A stretch of 64,000 bases of DNA from Echinococcus granulosus (Eukaryota > Platyhelminthes > Cestoda > Cyclophyllidea > Taeniidae): positions 593,436 through 657,435 of the forward strand of contig NW_020170404.1 of NCBI RefSeq assembly GCF_000524195.1. The letters run 5' to 3'. Positions within the stretch are counted from its first letter, which is position 1. Every line of letters begins with the position of its first letter. The translations under genes were made by a program, and so were the position numbers. The notes below the pieces were generated by a model. It searched no databases. It saw nothing but the letters and a program-made list of their open reading frames with translations, and was not told the DNA's origin. Positions 45,232 to 58,698 of the stretch are shown here, one piece after another.

Positions 45232-47764
45232 CTATTTCAAATCCGAGAGAGCCATTTTCAGCGAATCCCAGTGACAAATCGCTCCAGTGTTGGTGGCCAG
45301 CACGATACAATAGTGATCATATAACTGCTGTGTTATTTCCGTATCATCCAGCATCTCCAGTTGACTGATTCTAGAGGGTTCAAAAGCATGACGAAATGTA
45401 TTGAAATTGTGTATAGGTATTGAAGTAAAGGCGAGAAATGAGTACCTTGATATGGCACCCTGAGGAAAGGAACTGAACACTTCGTTGATGGTCCACGCAT
45501 GCACTTCCGTCCAACCGTTATTTATAAATCTGCAACATGCATGAATCGTAATATTAGTTCGCGTTAACTAAGTTGAGGGACTCAACACACATTTCACAAT
45601 CCTCAAAGCAACACCCTATCTATGCGTACCAGCATTTGAGGTGGAGTTACATCCTATGTGCTAAAGATTCGCGAGTGAAAATGTGAAAATGTGGTTGGAC
45701 ATCTAGCATCCAAATTGTACTCCCGAATATGCATTGCGTAATGTTTTGCACAAATTTAACGGACTCGGACCCGGTTCAAGTGATTCGGTAACTACGAGGA
45801 GCTCAATGTATCCTGGGACCTCCTAATTTGCGCGTTTCTATATTTTAAAATAGCACTATGGATGGGAACCGGTAATTGATAAGAAAAACACTTTCGAGGA
45901 AACGATTGCCCGAGATGGGGCTAGCGATCCAACACAGATTGTAAGAAATGTTAATTACCAAATTAAGCAAAACTTTGACTAGTAGTTCATTATGCAATGA
46001 TCAAATTAGAGGATTTTACATGTTTTACAAAACAGGATAATTATTACAACCTCTGATGTTTATCAATGTTCCAGGTGGAGTCTATTTGTCATGCAAGCCT
46101 TGTAGGATTCCACGGTTTAAATCTAAAACCTTTATTAAGGCAGTACAAAAACTGCGATTACCCAATATTCAACCAGTATTTTTGAACCTGCGCAAACGAC
46201 GTTGGTGTCCTGTTCAGAATCATGTGAATTAAGTTATTTATAGAAGTAGTGAAACTATCAAATCACCTGGTTAAAGCTTTTATAGGTATATCAATCATTG
46301 AACTGAGTGAAATTGTAGAGATAAAAGGTGTAAGACTGTGTGGAATCAATTTATCAAGCAGGTGATGTAGAAATCTATTACCTAAACAGAACGACTCTGA
46401 AAGGTGATAAATAAATCACTACAGCACTCAGCCACTTTTTAACTAACTACGCACCGAAAAAAGATTGAAGCATTGAAATTCATGTACCTCCATGGAGTGA
46501 ATCGCTAATTAAGGCATTGGTTCAATTAACTTGACAAAGACAGAGAAGGCTATTACTTGATCAGCCCAACAAAGTCTTGACACAGAAGGTAATGCAAAAT
46601 TTTAATGGTGATGTCTTTCCAGTGTTTGTCGGCATTTAAATAAATTAAAATAGAAGTCATGGGACACAAGGCTATGCGAAACCAAATCAGAGGGCAAACA
46701 CGACTCAATAATACAACAATTACTGAAATATGGTAGCCATAAACGTAGTTGATGGATTATTTGTAAATTTTCGAAACAGACTAAACTCCTAGAAAGCTAG
46801 CGTACCGGGATTTTTGCTCCTCCAGTGAGCCACAAGCTGCGAGACCAGGTAATTCACAAGATCTGTCGCGGAAGTGACTTTGCATAATTTCACCAAACTT
46901 ATCCTGCATATTTACCTGATGAAAAGGAGCATGAGCTGGATAGACATCGGCATGTTCAGTGATCAAAATTACAATTAAAAGTGAGTTTCTAATTATACGA
47001 AGGAATGGGGAGCTAACCATTTCTCTCGGGACCACTTACTTGCTCATAATTTAAAAAGGCAGCCTGCGTGAACTTATTGGAGAGAGTAGAGAGGAGGGAA
47101 CTCGAGAATTCCGTGGGAATATAGACGAGGACACATTCAGCGAGAAAAAGGGTAGGAAGGCCGGGTGAAAGAGAAGGCCCATCGGGAGAATCGCATAACA
47201 AACTGATCAACGAGGCAGAGGGTGCTTTAAGATCAAAGCTGAGCAGATGATAACATCCAAAAGAGATCCTATCCTTTGGTGCAGTAGACGGTAGGAACCC
47301 TGAATCGCCTGTTAAAAAAGTGGGTTTTTCAGCAAAATCGAGCATACATTACCAGTGGGTAGAGCTGCTTGTAGGGCTTTATTTCGTTGTAGCGTGAAAA
47401 TCTTCTTTCTCACGTTTCCGGGAAGGTCCAACTCAATGTAGGCTTTGGGAAGAAGGTCTTTATCTTTTAGTCGAAAAAAGAGGGTGTCTGAACCAGCACC
47501 GAGATTCACGACTTGACACACTTTGTTACATTCCTAATATTGCTGCAGATGCAATTTTAGTATACATACCTGAATAAAGCGAATTACTACTGCTTCAAAG
47601 GTCTGAACACGAACATAATATCCACGACTGATTTCTGGTGTCGATGAAGATGGAATCGGACAGAAAAGCTTTATATAGGGGTCACTCCAGTAGCCAAGTC
47701 GAACAGCGTAGGCCTTTGTAGCAGTAGCTTCATCGTTTGTGTACTGAACACTTTCAGAGGACAT
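45232..47764 (-). CDS. LCMT1: Leucine carboxyl methyltransferase 1 (PP2A methyltransferase)
   Basis: Transfers a methyl group from S-adenosylmethionine to the C-terminal Leu of the PP2A catalytic subunit, which favours binding of some regulatory subunits. Six exons: 47764-47570, 47533-47353, 47308-47040, 46915-46806, 45529-45446, 45370-45232. All joins are in frame, giving 325 aa (the human protein is about 334). Family hallmarks seen: GYWSDPYI and EISRGYYVRV near the N-terminus; the SAM-binding VVNLGAGSDTLFFRLKD at about residue 70; LFLAECVLVY near residue 180; NYEQVN; RDRSCELPGL; and a C-terminal LEMLDDTEITQQLYDHYCI. The first two introns are 36 and 44 nt, others 75 nt to 1.3 kb. The start is the first ATG before conserved sequence; the N-terminus is shorter than in vertebrates. 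It is divergent from the acetylhydrolase gene. Confidence 0.94.
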
Positions 47765-49185
47765 GGACTCTATACAAAGAGATCAAAATTGTAGGAGCGC
47801 AGACACACCTAAGTATAAGTCATGTACAGATTCTTATTTCTAAACAGATCACTCTTCAAAAATAACAAGAAGTATTAGCTAGTTTTGGCGCTTAAAATGT
47901 ACTAAAAATATGAACGAGGGGTATCAGTGCGAGTTGTAATAAGACCAAGAATCATACAGTACATTTACTCCGTAATGCAGTTATAGTAGAAGTGAGAACT
48001 AAACAAGCAGAAAACTCCCAAAAATTTAAGAAGCTGAGCTGAATGACATAACTGAATCAAAAACACTTAGCATACACACCGAAATGGGGAGGAACGAATC
48101 AGACGCGTAATCAACAATGAAATCTTAACGTCTCTTTTAAGACAAAAAAACAAGTAAAAACCTCAAATCAGTAACAGTGTCAAGTAAGCTAATTAAAAAT
48201 ACCTGTTCGTAATAGCAAGTTTATGTAAAAACAAAGTGAATTTTAACCGTGTTGTGCATAAAATTATTAAAATGGAATATGTAAATGACTTAATTTAAAA
48301 ACAAGGCGGCGACTCTGCCAAGAGGTGTATCGCACTACCCAAGCATTGTCCCACACTAGAAGTAAAAATGCATGCAGGAATCATATCAAAGACTTTTATG
48401 TTTGGACGCTTTGCGCATAACCAAATACGTAAACGGTAATTCACAACATGTGTTTACTCGTCGTTTGCATGTAGCTTTGCTAACAAAACTTGTCGACTTC
48501 AGCTATTTAGGGCTATTTTATTGTAGCTTCTCAAGTCTTTTCTAGGGACGAAGGGAGACATCATGCTAGAGCAGAATATGTATTTTGGGAAAGTAGTGGA
48601 GTTTAGAGATACTGGAAGGATAAAGAAAGAAGAAAGCACAATCGCTAAGGCAAAGTTGGATATTAACCAAAGTTGTGAGTCAAATGGGCAACGAGTTATA
48701 TTCACATCATCAAAAACCAGGAGTTATAAATAATTGCTAAGACAGCAGATTCGACTCCTTAAAGATCTATTTTTGTTGCATATCGTTGCAAAATGAATAT
48801 ACTTTTGTAATACCTCGTTTCTCCTGCACCCAAAATCGGTTTTTCAGCGGATATGTTTCTGTGTATAGAATAGATTTTAAAGCAACTGAGCAATTGTAGC
48901 GTTGTGAGCCTTTATCAGGTGTCAACCAAAATCATTCGAATGGTTCCACTTCTTACTGTTTGGCGATACATTATAATTCAAACCATCTCGTGACTCTAAA
49001 TCATGAAGACGTAACGTATATTTAGTGTCTCTTCTTAAGTGAGAAATTTGTTACCTTCACGCTTACTGTTTTAGGCAAATTTTTTGCCGGAGGGTGAACG
49101 GCTTTCTTATAAATACTCTTTTATACAGGCGTCTCTATTGAGCATGAGTGTTCTTCAGTCATAGGTTGATTTCGTCCTTGTGCTA
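47765..49185. other. Divergent intergenic region LCMT1 / PAFAH1B
   Basis: 1.4 kb between two divergent start codons and the likely home of both promoters. AT-rich, no CpG cluster, no obvious TATA or CCAAT arrangement, and no gene. Confidence 0.5.
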
Positions 49186-52100
49186 ATGGCTGCGGATATT
49201 CCGGCAAAACCTGAGGATAAAGAGGGAGATGGTTGTTGGCTAAGCATGGTAAAGGTTCCATTCTTTATTGGCATATTCATCAGCATGCTCGCTTTCTATC
49301 TCAGGGGCGCGACAAGGAGCCAGAAATCTTATTCATTGGCGACTCCATTTTATTTAATTTTGAGGCTACACAAGTAAATCAGATCCCTTCTTACGTTCCT
49401 AGACTTACAAAACATATATTGAACCTCTTCACTGTCTAAATTTTTCAATTCCAAATGATGAGACTCAAAACGTTCTTTGGCGAGTGCTCAACGGCGAGCT
49501 GGATGAAGTTAAAGTGAAGGTATTCGCGGGGTTCCAACTATCATCGGTTTCTAGGTTGTCGTCATGGCTGTCGGAACTCATAATAAGTGTTCTGCGGCTG
49601 AAATCGTAAACGGAGTTCTTTCGATCTTAAAGGTTGTCAAGGAAAAGCAACCGGAAGCTCGTATTGTGGTCCTGGTAAGTTCACATTTCATGTCTGGGCT
49701 TTTTTAGTGCTTGAATTATTCGCTTCTTTTTCGGTATTCCTCTGCCCTGTTATTTGCTATATTTGTTCTGTTTTATGTATGGAATTCTCGCCACTTTCCA
49801 CATTCTCCAAAGTTTTATTGGTACTTTTCAGTGGCTTCTAAACTAATTATGCTATTCGTCGTAGGTTTGTGTCTGCCGTTTTTTCATATCAATGTTTCTT
49901 ACTTGCAACCCTTTTGAGACTAGTCTTGGAGTCCGTTTTTACTACCGTTGTGCATTGAAATTTCGGTTTTCTTGTATTTGCTCTAATCGCCGGAGATCGC
50001 CTTATTTCTCCCACACTTTGTGGCTATCTGTAGCTTGTTTTATATTTTATTGACGGGAAGCTCTGTACTTGACTGCCGTTCCATTACCCAATCTAGAAGT
50101 TTTAGCTTTACAAAGCATTCCCCCACTTTTGCTGAATCCCCGCTTCAACGCTATCCTGTGACTTTTCGATAACCTCAAAATTTTTTTTTATGTCTTTTAT
50201 TTTTGTGGATTTCAAGAGTTTAGGTTGACCATGTTGTTGTCCACACTTTGGTGAATAATTATTCTATTCGAATGCCACCCGTCGCCATCTGCAGTTCACT
50301 TTTTACTTCAATCTATGCATTTTCTTATCACAATCTCACTAGCAGCCTTCGCCTTTTCATCAAAGGTCAGTTGAATAGGGTGGATGGTTCGAGGCTGGTG
50401 CCAGTGCAGTATAACTCTTGATAGTATGGCTATATTTAATGTATCTGCAAGGAATAATCTGATTCCGTATCATCAAAAACAGACACCTTGTGGTGGAAGA
50501 GGATGTTAGGAGGGTTATGAATCATCAAGACAGTTACATCGCCTTTATTTTCACTGCTGCTTCAAAAATCAGCTACTTGCTCACACGTTTCCCATTTCCT
50601 TATCAGACTTTGCTAGGATAGGTTTTGGCAAACAGTGGATTATCATTTAGTTCATTTTTGTGTCGATATGTCGTCTATTCTAGTTCCTCTATTACTCCTC
50701 GTCTTGCTGAATTGATACTGCCACCTTTTTGGTGGAGAACCTTCGGATTTTTTAACCAAAGTAAGATGCACTTTAGCACATCGGTATCGCAAGCTGATCT
50801 CGCCTTGTAGTAAATATACATAGGGATAGTCGGATAAATTTTGGCCGTAGGGGTGAATTTTGATGGTGTCTCCTGCCTGAGGAGACAGTACCTGTATTTT
50901 AACGTCAAGGAGTAAGTGATGCATTTAAATGAGCTTTATCGAGTGAGATAATCTTTCTTCTCATTTTCTCCTGCCTACTGTTGTTATTTGGAAGTAACCA
51001 CCCCATTTGTAAATATCCTTTTTATTCTATTTATTACTCGTTATTATACAACTTCGTCTTCTAACTGCATAGTTCCGCTAAAAAATGTGGTTCGTTCACT
51101 CTGAGGTTAGAGTTCTCCGTCGGAAGCAGATTTCACTTTAAAGAAAGCATACGTAAAGAGTGGGTAAATGAGTAGTTTTGAAATTGACAATGATGATGCA
51201 GTGGTGTCTTCTTCCCCCATTTGCTTCTGGGTTATTTGATCACTTCCTGTCAGACATATTTGTCGGTAGACCTGTTTCCTCATTCATCCTAGTTACAAGA
51301 CCATGTTGGATACATTCTGATGCATATTTGATGGCTATTGCACTCATTTTTGAAACTGTTTCTCGGTTAGCAAGATGAGTAGGTAGGTGGAAAAAAACTG
51401 CATTTGTCTAGTTGGTCGGACGGTTGTTTTGGCAATATGTTTAATCTTGATATCAGACTCCCTTTTTACCCATTTTTAAATCGACTTCTCTTATATTTCT
51501 CATTCCTAGGGCCGTTTTAAACTTAATTATATCATTGTGGTGTACTTTTTGCCCCAGAACATTAGTAGCATTTTGGACAGGAAGTTTTCGTGTTTCCCGA
51601 CGCATGTTAGATTCTATTTCCGTCTCTCGTCATTTTAATCTCTCTTTTGACCCTCCTACCTCCTAATAAAGCATTACCATAAGTGGATTAAAGGGGGTAA
51701 CAATATTTGCTTTATTGGTAATGGTTGTTGTTTCAGGGATCCGCTGCCGTATGCCATGCGTCCACCTATTTTCTGCTCTTCCTCTTAGATAGGCCAAGGA
51801 AAATGGACCTTAGTGCACATTAGGCTATTGCTATATCACCCTAAAATCGACCTAATGCGTCTCCGTTCCGATCCCACACCACCATGGTTTAAATTCGTGG
51901 CGATTTAATGACGCCTTCTCAGTCATAATTGCTGCCTAAGGAATCTACTGTTCTTTGCCAAGTCCTTGAACATCCCTTACTCGTGCTCTTTAGCCAACAA
52001 ACATCGAGCGCTCATTCTGTCAATTTGAAAATCAACTTCCCACTTATTTTCCTTGCGAAGTGGATGGTGATAGTTCCGCTTTTGTTGCTGCTTGTTGTTT

Positions 52101-52533
52101 CCTCTGTGTTTCGGCGTATACTTGATTTCTCTTCAAGGAATTTAATGTTTAAATGTAAATGAGTGGATAAATAAGCAGTTTTTGAACCCGTAATGATACG
52201 GTGGTGATGTGTTCTTTACCTTTTTTCCCCTGAATTGGAAAGGGTCTGCTACCCTGCGGCAAGAAGCCCAATCCACGTCGGGCTAAGCATCTAGAGGTGA
52301 ACCGACTGTTAGCGGCCAATCTCAGTCATCCCGGGGGCCGTGTGGTCTTCCTCTGTCCGGAGTGGGACGCCCTCCTCCAACCCGACGGTTCCATCGCGCA
52401 CCGCGACATGCTCGACTACCTCCACCCCACGGAGGCGGGTTATGTCAAGTTCATAGAACCCTTGGTGGAGGAGTTACAGACCTCCCTTCAGACTTTCCTT
52501 AAAACCAATGCCCCCTCCTCCAGTCCCCTCTAA
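49186..52533 (+). CDS. PAFAH1B2: Platelet-activating factor acetylhydrolase IB catalytic subunit (alpha1/alpha2 type)
   Basis: Catalytic subunit of the cytosolic PAF acetylhydrolase, a GDSL/SGNH-type serine esterase that partners LIS1. Five exons: 49186-49248, 49284-49373, 49403-49519, 49555-49674, 52243-52533; all joins are phase 0, giving 226 aa (family about 229). Seen: WLSMHARFL; DKEPEILFIGDSI with the nucleophile Ser of GDS; PLHCLNFSIPNDETQNVLWR; VVVMAVGTHNK (the Asn block); GLLPCGKKPNPRR; and HRDMLDYLHPTEAGY with the catalytic Asp and His. The triad is intact. GIGGDTT of vertebrates is SIPNDET here. The first three introns are 35, 29 and 35 nt; the fourth is 2568 nt. Paralogue choice (1B2 or 1B3) cannot be settled by eye. 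Confidence 0.94.
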
Positions 52534-55500
52534 CCATTTCTTCGTCCCTCCCGCTTTGTTTCTTCAATCGAATAATTTTGTCTTAACTGCTTTTACTTCT
52601 CCTTTGGTTGACTTTGGACTCGTCATATCACTATTCCCTCTGTTTTTGTAAAAGATGTTGCCCGTGTGCATGTGTACATTACGTTAAATTCAAGCGATAT
52701 GCTTCAATTCTTGCAATAGCCATGGGAGTCGTATAACTGGCTTTCTCTGTGAAGCATCTGGTCTTTGCGTGGCTTGCGTCAGCGATTTTTCACACCACAA
52801 ACTTCGATCTGGATGTGGATGTAGGGAGAAGACTTCATATGTTTCGGGTCTGGCGTTTTTTCAGTTCTGTGATTGTGAAACATCCAGGTGGTGCTGCAAC
52901 TGGGTTGGGACTTGAGTTAGATAATCCACTGATGCAGTTCTACCATCATACTTATTTCGCCAATTGTACTCTTCGTATGGAGGCTGTCATTCACTGTCCC
53001 ACTTTTCATCGAAAGATTGACGGTTTTATTCATGGCGGGGTTCAGGTGCCATTCGCATATATGGTACCTAATGCGTTAGTTCTTGTTTGGATTGATTTTT
53101 GAGTTGGCAAAATGAGCCACAGTTTTTGAAGATCATCAAAGGGCAACACAGCGTTGAGTTTTGTGACATTGAGTGATCCCCTAGTATGGACAAGGCATCC
53201 AAGTGGGGACTGTTCCTTTCGATGTCTCAATCCATTGGTCTGCCTCTGGCGCTGCTCCTCGCGAGGCCATCCATGAAATCTCTCCTAGTGACGGACATTT
53301 GTGTCAAAATTGTTGCTCAGTAGTCTTGACACTGCAGTGAGTTAATTCTTCTGTTGTCCCAGCCTCTACTCCGTTTTCGACATTGACTTTGTAAAGCATT
53401 TTTAAGTCCAGACGCGTGAAGCACATATGGCTGGATGTACCAGACAGGCGAGGAAATCTTTACCTACGAGCTTCAAAATTTTGGGATTGTAATATCAGAT
53501 TCCCTCTTCAAACAGAATTTTCGATTTTATGTATTCTCAAGACTACCAGCGTATATTTAGTGAGGAAATAATCGTCTCCGTATTACTCCCTAATTCATGA
53601 CACAACGATTTTACTCGGCATCAATCGTCAAATCAGTAAATATCTTCCTGTTCAAATATGCCTGCGGTAATCTACGGAAAGTCAACCGCAAATGAGGATC
53701 GGAAAATTTTTTATGGATGCAACCATTTGTTCAGTGAACTGTTTCAGCGCCTTTTGGAACCTCGGTTTTTACTTTCCTGAGCATTCCTTTGCAGTGACAC
53801 GCGACATCACTGGTGGGATGGATTAAAATCTTCATCACTGGGATCTTTTCGATTATAAAAGAATAAAGTGGAAACCGTATTTCTTTTCGCCACACTTGAT
53901 TAGCGTTTGATCAATGTCTGGGCAACCTCGACAAAAAATGATTTGTCAGCACGATTGAACCATCTTGGGACAGCTTGCCTCTCCTTGACATCAGTCCTGA
54001 TTCCACACGCCTCTCCTGCTTTGGTAGTCGTGGAATGATGAACTCAGGTGTTGTCACATGTGTTGCTGGCTCCTCTTGTCAAAAAGCTTCTTCACTCCAG
54101 TGCAACATTATTTTCTGTGCTCGTGGAAATGTGAAAGTTATCTCGGTTTCTAGCACCCGCTAATCCTAATTTGCGCGCCGAATGCACACCTGAATGACTA
54201 CTACACTGTGTTTGTGAACTGAGAGCCATCACAGTTGGAACCTTCACTGGCGTACAGGTGTGAGGCTGAGCCCACGTTATCCTATTCTTGAATGTCAGGA
54301 AATCCTGCCAATGTATTGTACTGTACCTGAGGTCTTCTATGCAAGCAGATATCGAAAGGTCTGATTTGTACCCTTTTTTCCACAAAACACTTCTTCACCA
54401 CACTTGCATGCACACGCTATTACGGTTGGGGTAGGGTTCCGGGCTCTCACTATATCTTTGCCTGGAATAGGTCGCACTTGCTAACACCGCGTACAATACC
54501 GTCACGATACCATGAGATTTGTACTTCTAAGTTTATAAAGTCAACTGCAAAACGCAATTACTTAATCTGTAAGCAAAAGGACAAAAAAAGTGCTGCTTTA
54601 GGCTCTGATATTATGTTGAAACATGTGACGAGGCTTGCATGAATGACAGTTGGATAAGAGGCAGGAAATAATGTTCACCGTTTGTGCGTGGGATCGTTTC
54701 AGCACTTAACTCCGACACAAATCCAAGGCCTTTTTAGGAGATTACAAAATCGACGCTTAAAATAAACTGCCTTAGGTGTACAGCCTATTAAGCGAGTCGC
54801 GGAAAGGGTGTTTACCTTCAGCCGCTGCTGGGTTTTCTCCGAATTCGAGGTGGGGACTCTTGGCAAGGAAATGGAACGAGACCTCCTCAGGGTATACCGC
54901 CGAAGGGTTGTGTGTACTTTACTATCGTTAATTACAAAGGAATGAAATCTATGGCTGTATTTGTCCCGTTGTGATCGGAAATTGTCTTTGGTGTTTCTAC
55001 GGCTCCTGTCAATCGACTTGATCGAGTCCTGACAATAACTGCCCTTTCTTCAGGCTCTGGTCAAAAGCTTCTCCTCTCGCGCACTATACTTGGCAATTAC
55101 CTACTCTGGTGTACGAAATTCCCCATTTTGATGGTCTTTTAGCCACTATATGGCTAGGCGAAAAATGGTACCTTTGTCTAAACAGGCTCGTTGGTGTGCG
55201 TGCATATCGGATGCAAAGGTGACACTTCACCCTCACAAATACATCCATCACAATGCCTGGTTTAGCCTGAAAATAAAGATGGACCATAATAAATCTAATT
55301 GTGGCTTAAGTAATCAGGTTCACAGGTATAAATTACCCAGGTAAGCCTTGATTGCTGCCCTTGGTGTAAGCTCACGCACTTACCAAAATCATTTAATGCG
55401 GCGAATATACGCGGTTGGGTTGACGTAATATAAGATAACTTGCAAAAGTAGAAAAAACTTGCCTTAATAGACTTTACTGATTTGGCGTTGGCAATATTAT

Positions 55501-56923
55501 TCCACTTGATTATAAAAGAGACGTTTAAATTGCGAGATCTCGCGTTAGCTATGCCCTACACCGTCACACCGCCTCAGCTGTCAATTGGTTATTCCCACCT
55601 CCAGGCGGCATGCATAATCGTCGTGGCTTACAAGAGTTGGGTGTGGAAGAAGCGCGAATTGATGCGCCTTGTGCTATTAATTTTTCAGTTACTCAACCCA
55701 CTATGACTTGCGTACCCGTCGCTGGAAGCAGTCGTCTCCGTCCTTGGCGATCGATTCAGCCAGCACGAAGACTGACCTTGCCTGCCTGCAGCGATTCGAG
55801 CTCTCTGCAAATCCTGCAGCCTCTCTCTCTATCATGGATCTATCAGATGTCATCTCATACCTTACCTGCCATTCAATATAACCCCAAATAGTACACGCAG
55901 AGTAAAGTGCTATTTTTTCTCGCCCTCTGGTTAACATTTCATTCACATCTGTCATGTACAAGGAAGTTCACAGTGCTTGGTCGCCTCTGGGACAAATCAC
56001 GATTCTGAACAGATCATAGTTTTCAAATGACTCATTGAATAAGCAAGTATCAAAAGGCCTCTGTTCTGCAATGTAGAAAATCGCTTCTAAAAGTTATCGT
56101 CTTTGACTGGAAGTAATTTACCCATGACCTGAGCTGGAGCGAGGTGTCCTCTCCGTTAGGAAGGAGACTGTGTTAAATGGTCTGAGGCCACGTGCCAGAG
56201 AGCAGCGCTTAAAGGCGTCGCGGCGACCGCACCTTCAGGCACTCACACCGCTCCAGGTGTGGAGCAAGTGGACGAGGGCCTATCGATCGAGGCACACGTG
56301 CGCACTTCAGCTAGCAAGCGAGGTGTGGAGTGCGCGTGGTTGCCAACTCTTAAGCTTCGCCGTTGCATGTTTGAGGCGACGATTCGCCGCTATTAAGCCA
56401 AACTCTGCTTCACTCCGTAATATTAAAAATATACACTTTTTTTAGTCTGTAAGGATGATAAATTAAAATGACCCCTCAAATTGAAGCAAATTAAACTTCA
56501 TTCAGGAATAAAGTAGACAAGTTCATCAATTGCTAGACAAAATAATCTTTCAAAAATGCTACTTGCGGTGTGTTTTGATTGGTAGTTAAACTCTGGATTT
56601 GATTGCGGGGCCACTTAAGTCTCCACAGCATGTAAGTCGGCTTGGCTGCATGGACCTTCGGCCATGATAATAGCCTCAGCTCTTCATCACATCAGTTATA
56701 TGACTTCTGCCATAACACTATGACTTTTTACGACCTCAGAGATGACTCGGTACGCTGAATATTTAGGGTACTATTTGAACTATGTTGAAGGGGATTAGGG
56801 ACTGACATAAACTAAAGAAATTACAATTGGATAAACTTGGCCAGCACCCACATCAAAGACAAAATAACATTTGTAGAGAATTATACTTAGTAAAATTCTT
56901 AACCACAATTATCATAACTATAT
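52534..56923. other. Gene-poor stretch downstream of PAFAH1B
   Basis: Holds the PAFAH1B 3' UTR and unidentified sequence. A 117-codon plus-strand open frame at 52749-53102 has no ATG at its start and no recognised motif. A GC-rich patch at about 56130-56420 stands out in base composition but has no coding support. Decayed mobile elements are possible. Confidence 0.4.
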
Positions 56924-57124
56924 TGTAGCGTCCCGAGACCCCCTGAAGACGAAAGAAGACACAATACTCCTGCAGAATACACATATTTAGCACGGAGAAG
57001 GTGTCTGGGCTATTGGCATGGCCCAAAAGGCCAGCCCACCCAGCGAGGTACGAGGGGGCTAATTCAAAGCACAAAAGTGGCGCCTCACCAGAACCGAGGG
57101 ATAAACCACTATCGTATTACAACA
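56924..57124 (+). repeat. About 200-bp dispersed repeat, copy A
   Basis: Begins TGTAGCGTCCCGAGACCCCC and ends CGTATTACAACA, so it has TG...CA ends as LTRs do. It shares many blocks with two further direct copies (57351-57538 and 58276-58466): GAAGACGAAAGAAG, ACACAATACTC, a GGCATGGCC-type core, GCCAGCCCACC and GAGGTAC. No target-site duplication or internal element was identified, so solo LTR versus SINE-like repeat is open. Confidence 0.65.
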
Positions 57125-57350
57125 TACCTTGTTTAAATGCATATTAGGCTACGTGGACATATCAGTCAGGGTAGACCACCCTGAATTCTACAGAATGGGG
57201 ACTGAAAAAAGATCAGGCGTAGAATGAGCTGAGACGTTTCCTAACCTGTTCTGGCAAACTCGAATGTACACACTTAGGCCGTTACTATTTGTGGAATGTG
57301 TGGTTGAACTTCCACCAAATTTTTCGAGTTAGTTTATTAAAAGAACTGCT

Positions 57351-57538
57351 TGTACCGCCCCGAGACTTCCCCGTAGACAAAAGAAGGCATAACACTCGGG
57401 CAGAGCATATATAATTGACATGCCCAAGATGTCGGGGCTACTGCCATGGTCTAGAGGCAAGCCCACCTAGCGAGGTACAATGGTCAAGACAAAGAGACCC
57501 TTCACTAAAACCGAGAGTTAACCAACCGACGTATTACA
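57351..57538 (+). repeat. About 190-bp dispersed repeat, copy B
   Basis: Begins TGTACCGCCCCGAGACTTCC and ends GACGTATTACA. Same order of blocks as copy A with more substitutions (ACAAAAGAAGGCATAACACTC for the GAAAGAAG...ATACTC block). Same orientation. Confidence 0.65.
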
Positions 57539-58275
57539 TAGCCCCTCTCCTCTTTTACGCGTCGTTCCCGGAGCCCTCCATAGTCAAGCTCCCGCTTCAG
57601 CCATCACAGTGTTGTCGGTACTATAGGGAAACCTCTGCGACTCGGCCGCACTAGTCATCAAATTGCCATGTCTCCGAGGCGATACTTGACCATAACATCG
57701 CTAATCCCTCCAGGCAATTTAACAGCATCTGGAGTTTCGTCCAGCTTGAAAACTTGAATTCAGGAATAGGAAAAAGTGCTGACCATCATGCGTATCACTA
57801 TATGGACGAAGGAATACTGACCTAAAAGCAAATTCGTGTAAGGAAGGAAGAGGATTAACACAGGTCCGTGGGAAAAAAGTTTTCGCATCTGTTCCTCCTT
57901 GTCAAGCTGTTCTCACTTCAGAACGGCCCAGTCATATCTATATGGGTTCTATCCAGCTAGTAGAAAAGTTAAAGGGGTATTGAGTGCTCACTTTATCGTC
58001 AGCTTTATGTAGGTGCGGTATGGAAACTACGTAACGAAGTTTTACTGGATGGTTCACGACTAGTGTCACTTCAGCTGTTATAGCTTTCCTGTAGAACGTG
58101 GGACTGAAATAGCCACTGAAGGTAAACGTCAATTTCACTCCTTCTGTTTGGCGTCACCAACAATTCGCCTATCTTAAGCATATGCACTTCTTTCTCCCCA
58201 CTAAGTTTTATCACCCAATAGTGGGAATTAGGACAAATGTCTACTAGGATCTGGTTTGCTTTTCACTGCCATTAG

Positions 58276-58466
58276 TGAAGCCCTCAGGGATTTCCCTGAA
58301 GACGAAAGAAGACACAATACTCGGACAGAATACATGTATGTCCCAACTACAGAAGGTATTGGGGCTGCTGGCATGGCCCGAAGGCCAGCCCTTTAGGCCA
58401 CGTAAAATAGCCAAAACAAAGGAACCCTTGACCAAAACCAGAGGTAGGCAACCAACTTACTATATA
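58276..58466 (+). repeat. About 190-bp dispersed repeat, copy C
   Basis: Shares CCCTGAAGACGAAAGAAG, ACACAATACTC and GGCATGGCCCGAAGGCCAG with copy A, in the same orientation, about 230 bp upstream of the PDCD10 start codon. Both ends are more diverged than in copy A; boundaries are approximate. Confidence 0.6.
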
Positions 58467-58698
58467 CTTGTTATTTTTAGTACTTTGTTATATACAGTTT
58501 TAATAAATGCTGCTTTGAGAATTACGAATGAAATCCATGCGCTCACAATGGTTTGATAAATTAGGTCAAACTTGATGCAAAATTCACATTTTTGCAACAA
58601 AAGTAACAAATATTGCTGGTTGTTACTCAAGAAATTCGATCAGTCATTGTTTGAATAAGCAAGAAACAGGAGCGTCGCTTTGTGTTCAATTGGCTGAA

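Noticed and set aside
52749..53102. 117-codon plus-strand frame after PAFAH1B
   Set aside because: Starts with a non-ATG codon, no domain recognised, no splice context; probably chance or a decayed element.
56130..56445. GC-rich patch resembling a coding exon or tRNA-derived repeat
   Set aside because: No tRNA fold could be drawn by eye and the open frame (91 codons) has no recognised motif.
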